The position numbers were made by a program, and so were the translations under genes. A DNA stretch of 6,022 nt, from assembly GCA_016287035.1 (NCBI GenBank), contig JAEEVI010000180.1, positions 1 through 6,022 on the forward strand, read 5' to 3'. Of this stretch, positions 5,618 through 6,022 are shown piece by piece. Below the pieces are notes generated by a model. It saw only the letters and a program-made list of their open reading frames with translations, searched no databases and was not told the origin of the DNA. Within the stretch, counting starts at the first letter, position 1. Each line of letters opens with the position of its first letter. This stretch comes from Bacillota bacterium. Its GTDB lineage: Bacteria; Bacillota; Clostridia; Peptostreptococcales; Anaerovoracaceae.

Positions 5618-6022
5618 CTAAAGCAGTTTCGCGAGCGCCTTCGGATCTCCGCCGTATTCGTGCGGATGAAGGACGCCGCCGCGCAGGATGTTCCACTCGG
5701 TGCAGAGCGCCAGCTCCAGAGGGTCGTGCGTAGCGATGACGGCTATCCCCCCGCGGGCGCAGAAGCGGCCGAAATGCGAGAGCACAGCGTCCTTCGCCGC
5801 GAGATCCAGCGCCGCCGTCGGTTCGTCGAGCAGAAGTATCTTCGGATCTTTTGCCATCGCGCATCCGATGACGAGCCTCTTCTTCATCCCGCCGGAGAGC
5901 CTGTCGACCCTCGTCTTCAGAAAACCGCCGACGCCCAGATCCGCCAGATATCCGCTTTCGAGGCTCTCCTCGAGCGCCCTTTTGCCGTACCAGAGCCTGA
6001 GATTGTCGAGCGCGGAGAGCTC
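5618..6022 (-). CDS. ABC transporter ATP-binding subunit, N-terminal part outside window
   Basis: The last 134 residues of a nucleotide-binding subunit that powers the exporter encoded just downstream. Visible motifs, numbered from the window edge: ABC signature LSGGMKKRL (42-50), Walker B ILLLDEP (62-68) with catalytic Glu67, D-loop TAALD (69-73) and the switch histidine in THD (98-100). The Walker A and probably the Q-loop lie beyond position 6022. The region after the H-loop is short (about 35 residues), as in minimal exporter ATPases of the CcmA/drug-export type. The frame is open to the window edge, so an internal ATG at 5887 is not the start. The gene ends in TAG directly before the ATG of the first permease. 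Confidence 0.94.
   Translation of the reverse strand, partial: ELSALDNLRLWYGKRALEESLESGYLADLGVGGFLKTRVDRLSGGMKKRLVIGCAMAKDPKILLLDEPTAALDLAAKDAVLSHFGRFCARGGIAVIATHDPLELALCTEWNILRGGVLHPHEYGGDPKALAKLL

Noticed and set aside
1..6022. CRISPR arrays, insertion sequences, tRNA or rRNA genes
   Set aside because: No regularly spaced repeats, transposase motifs, terminal inverted repeats or tRNA-like folds were seen on reading; the window is nearly filled by protein genes.

Overview
All supported genes in this window lie on the minus strand, so the biological order runs from high to low coordinates. The DNA is GC-rich, uses the standard bacterial code, and shows AGGAG-type ribosome binding sites. A PyrR-type attenuator with its RNA-binding hairpin, together with a stand-alone four-cysteine TSCPD protein, points to a Firmicutes/Clostridia-like bacterium, probably a GC-rich uncultured one. 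That taxonomic placement is an inference; no rRNA or marker gene is present.

Layout in transcription order. (1) Positions 6022-3372 hold an ABC-2 type exporter operon: the C-terminal part of an ATPase (cut by the window edge) and two tandem, apparently related membrane subunits. They are very tightly packed: a TAG stop abuts the next ATG in the same frame, and then a 4-base GTGA overlap links the two permeases. (2) Positions 3368-2985 hold a short TSCPD-family gene with its own promoter and an intrinsic terminator. (3) Positions 3018-2862 hold the pyrimidine control region: a sigma70-type promoter, a canonical PyrR-binding hairpin, a competing antiterminator and an intrinsic terminator whose U-tract touches the pyrR ribosome binding site. 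(4) Positions 2861-1 hold pyrR, a uracil permease gene (uraA/pyrP) and a GH25 muramidase-like lipoprotein (cut by the window edge), separated by 10 and 25 bases with no terminator visible between them.

The pyrR-uraA part forms an understandable circuit: when UMP/UTP is plentiful, PyrR holds the nascent leader so the terminator forms, lowering expression of its own gene and of uracil uptake. The GH25 lipoprotein is an unexpected third member placed where it would be under the same control. The exporter substrate cannot be read from the sequence. There is no sign of a mobile element, CRISPR array, tRNA or rRNA. I found no clearly undescribed system; the most notable items are the PyrR leader, the pyrR promoter nested in the preceding gene's terminator, the pyrimidine-linked muramidase and the amber-ATG junction in the ABC operon.
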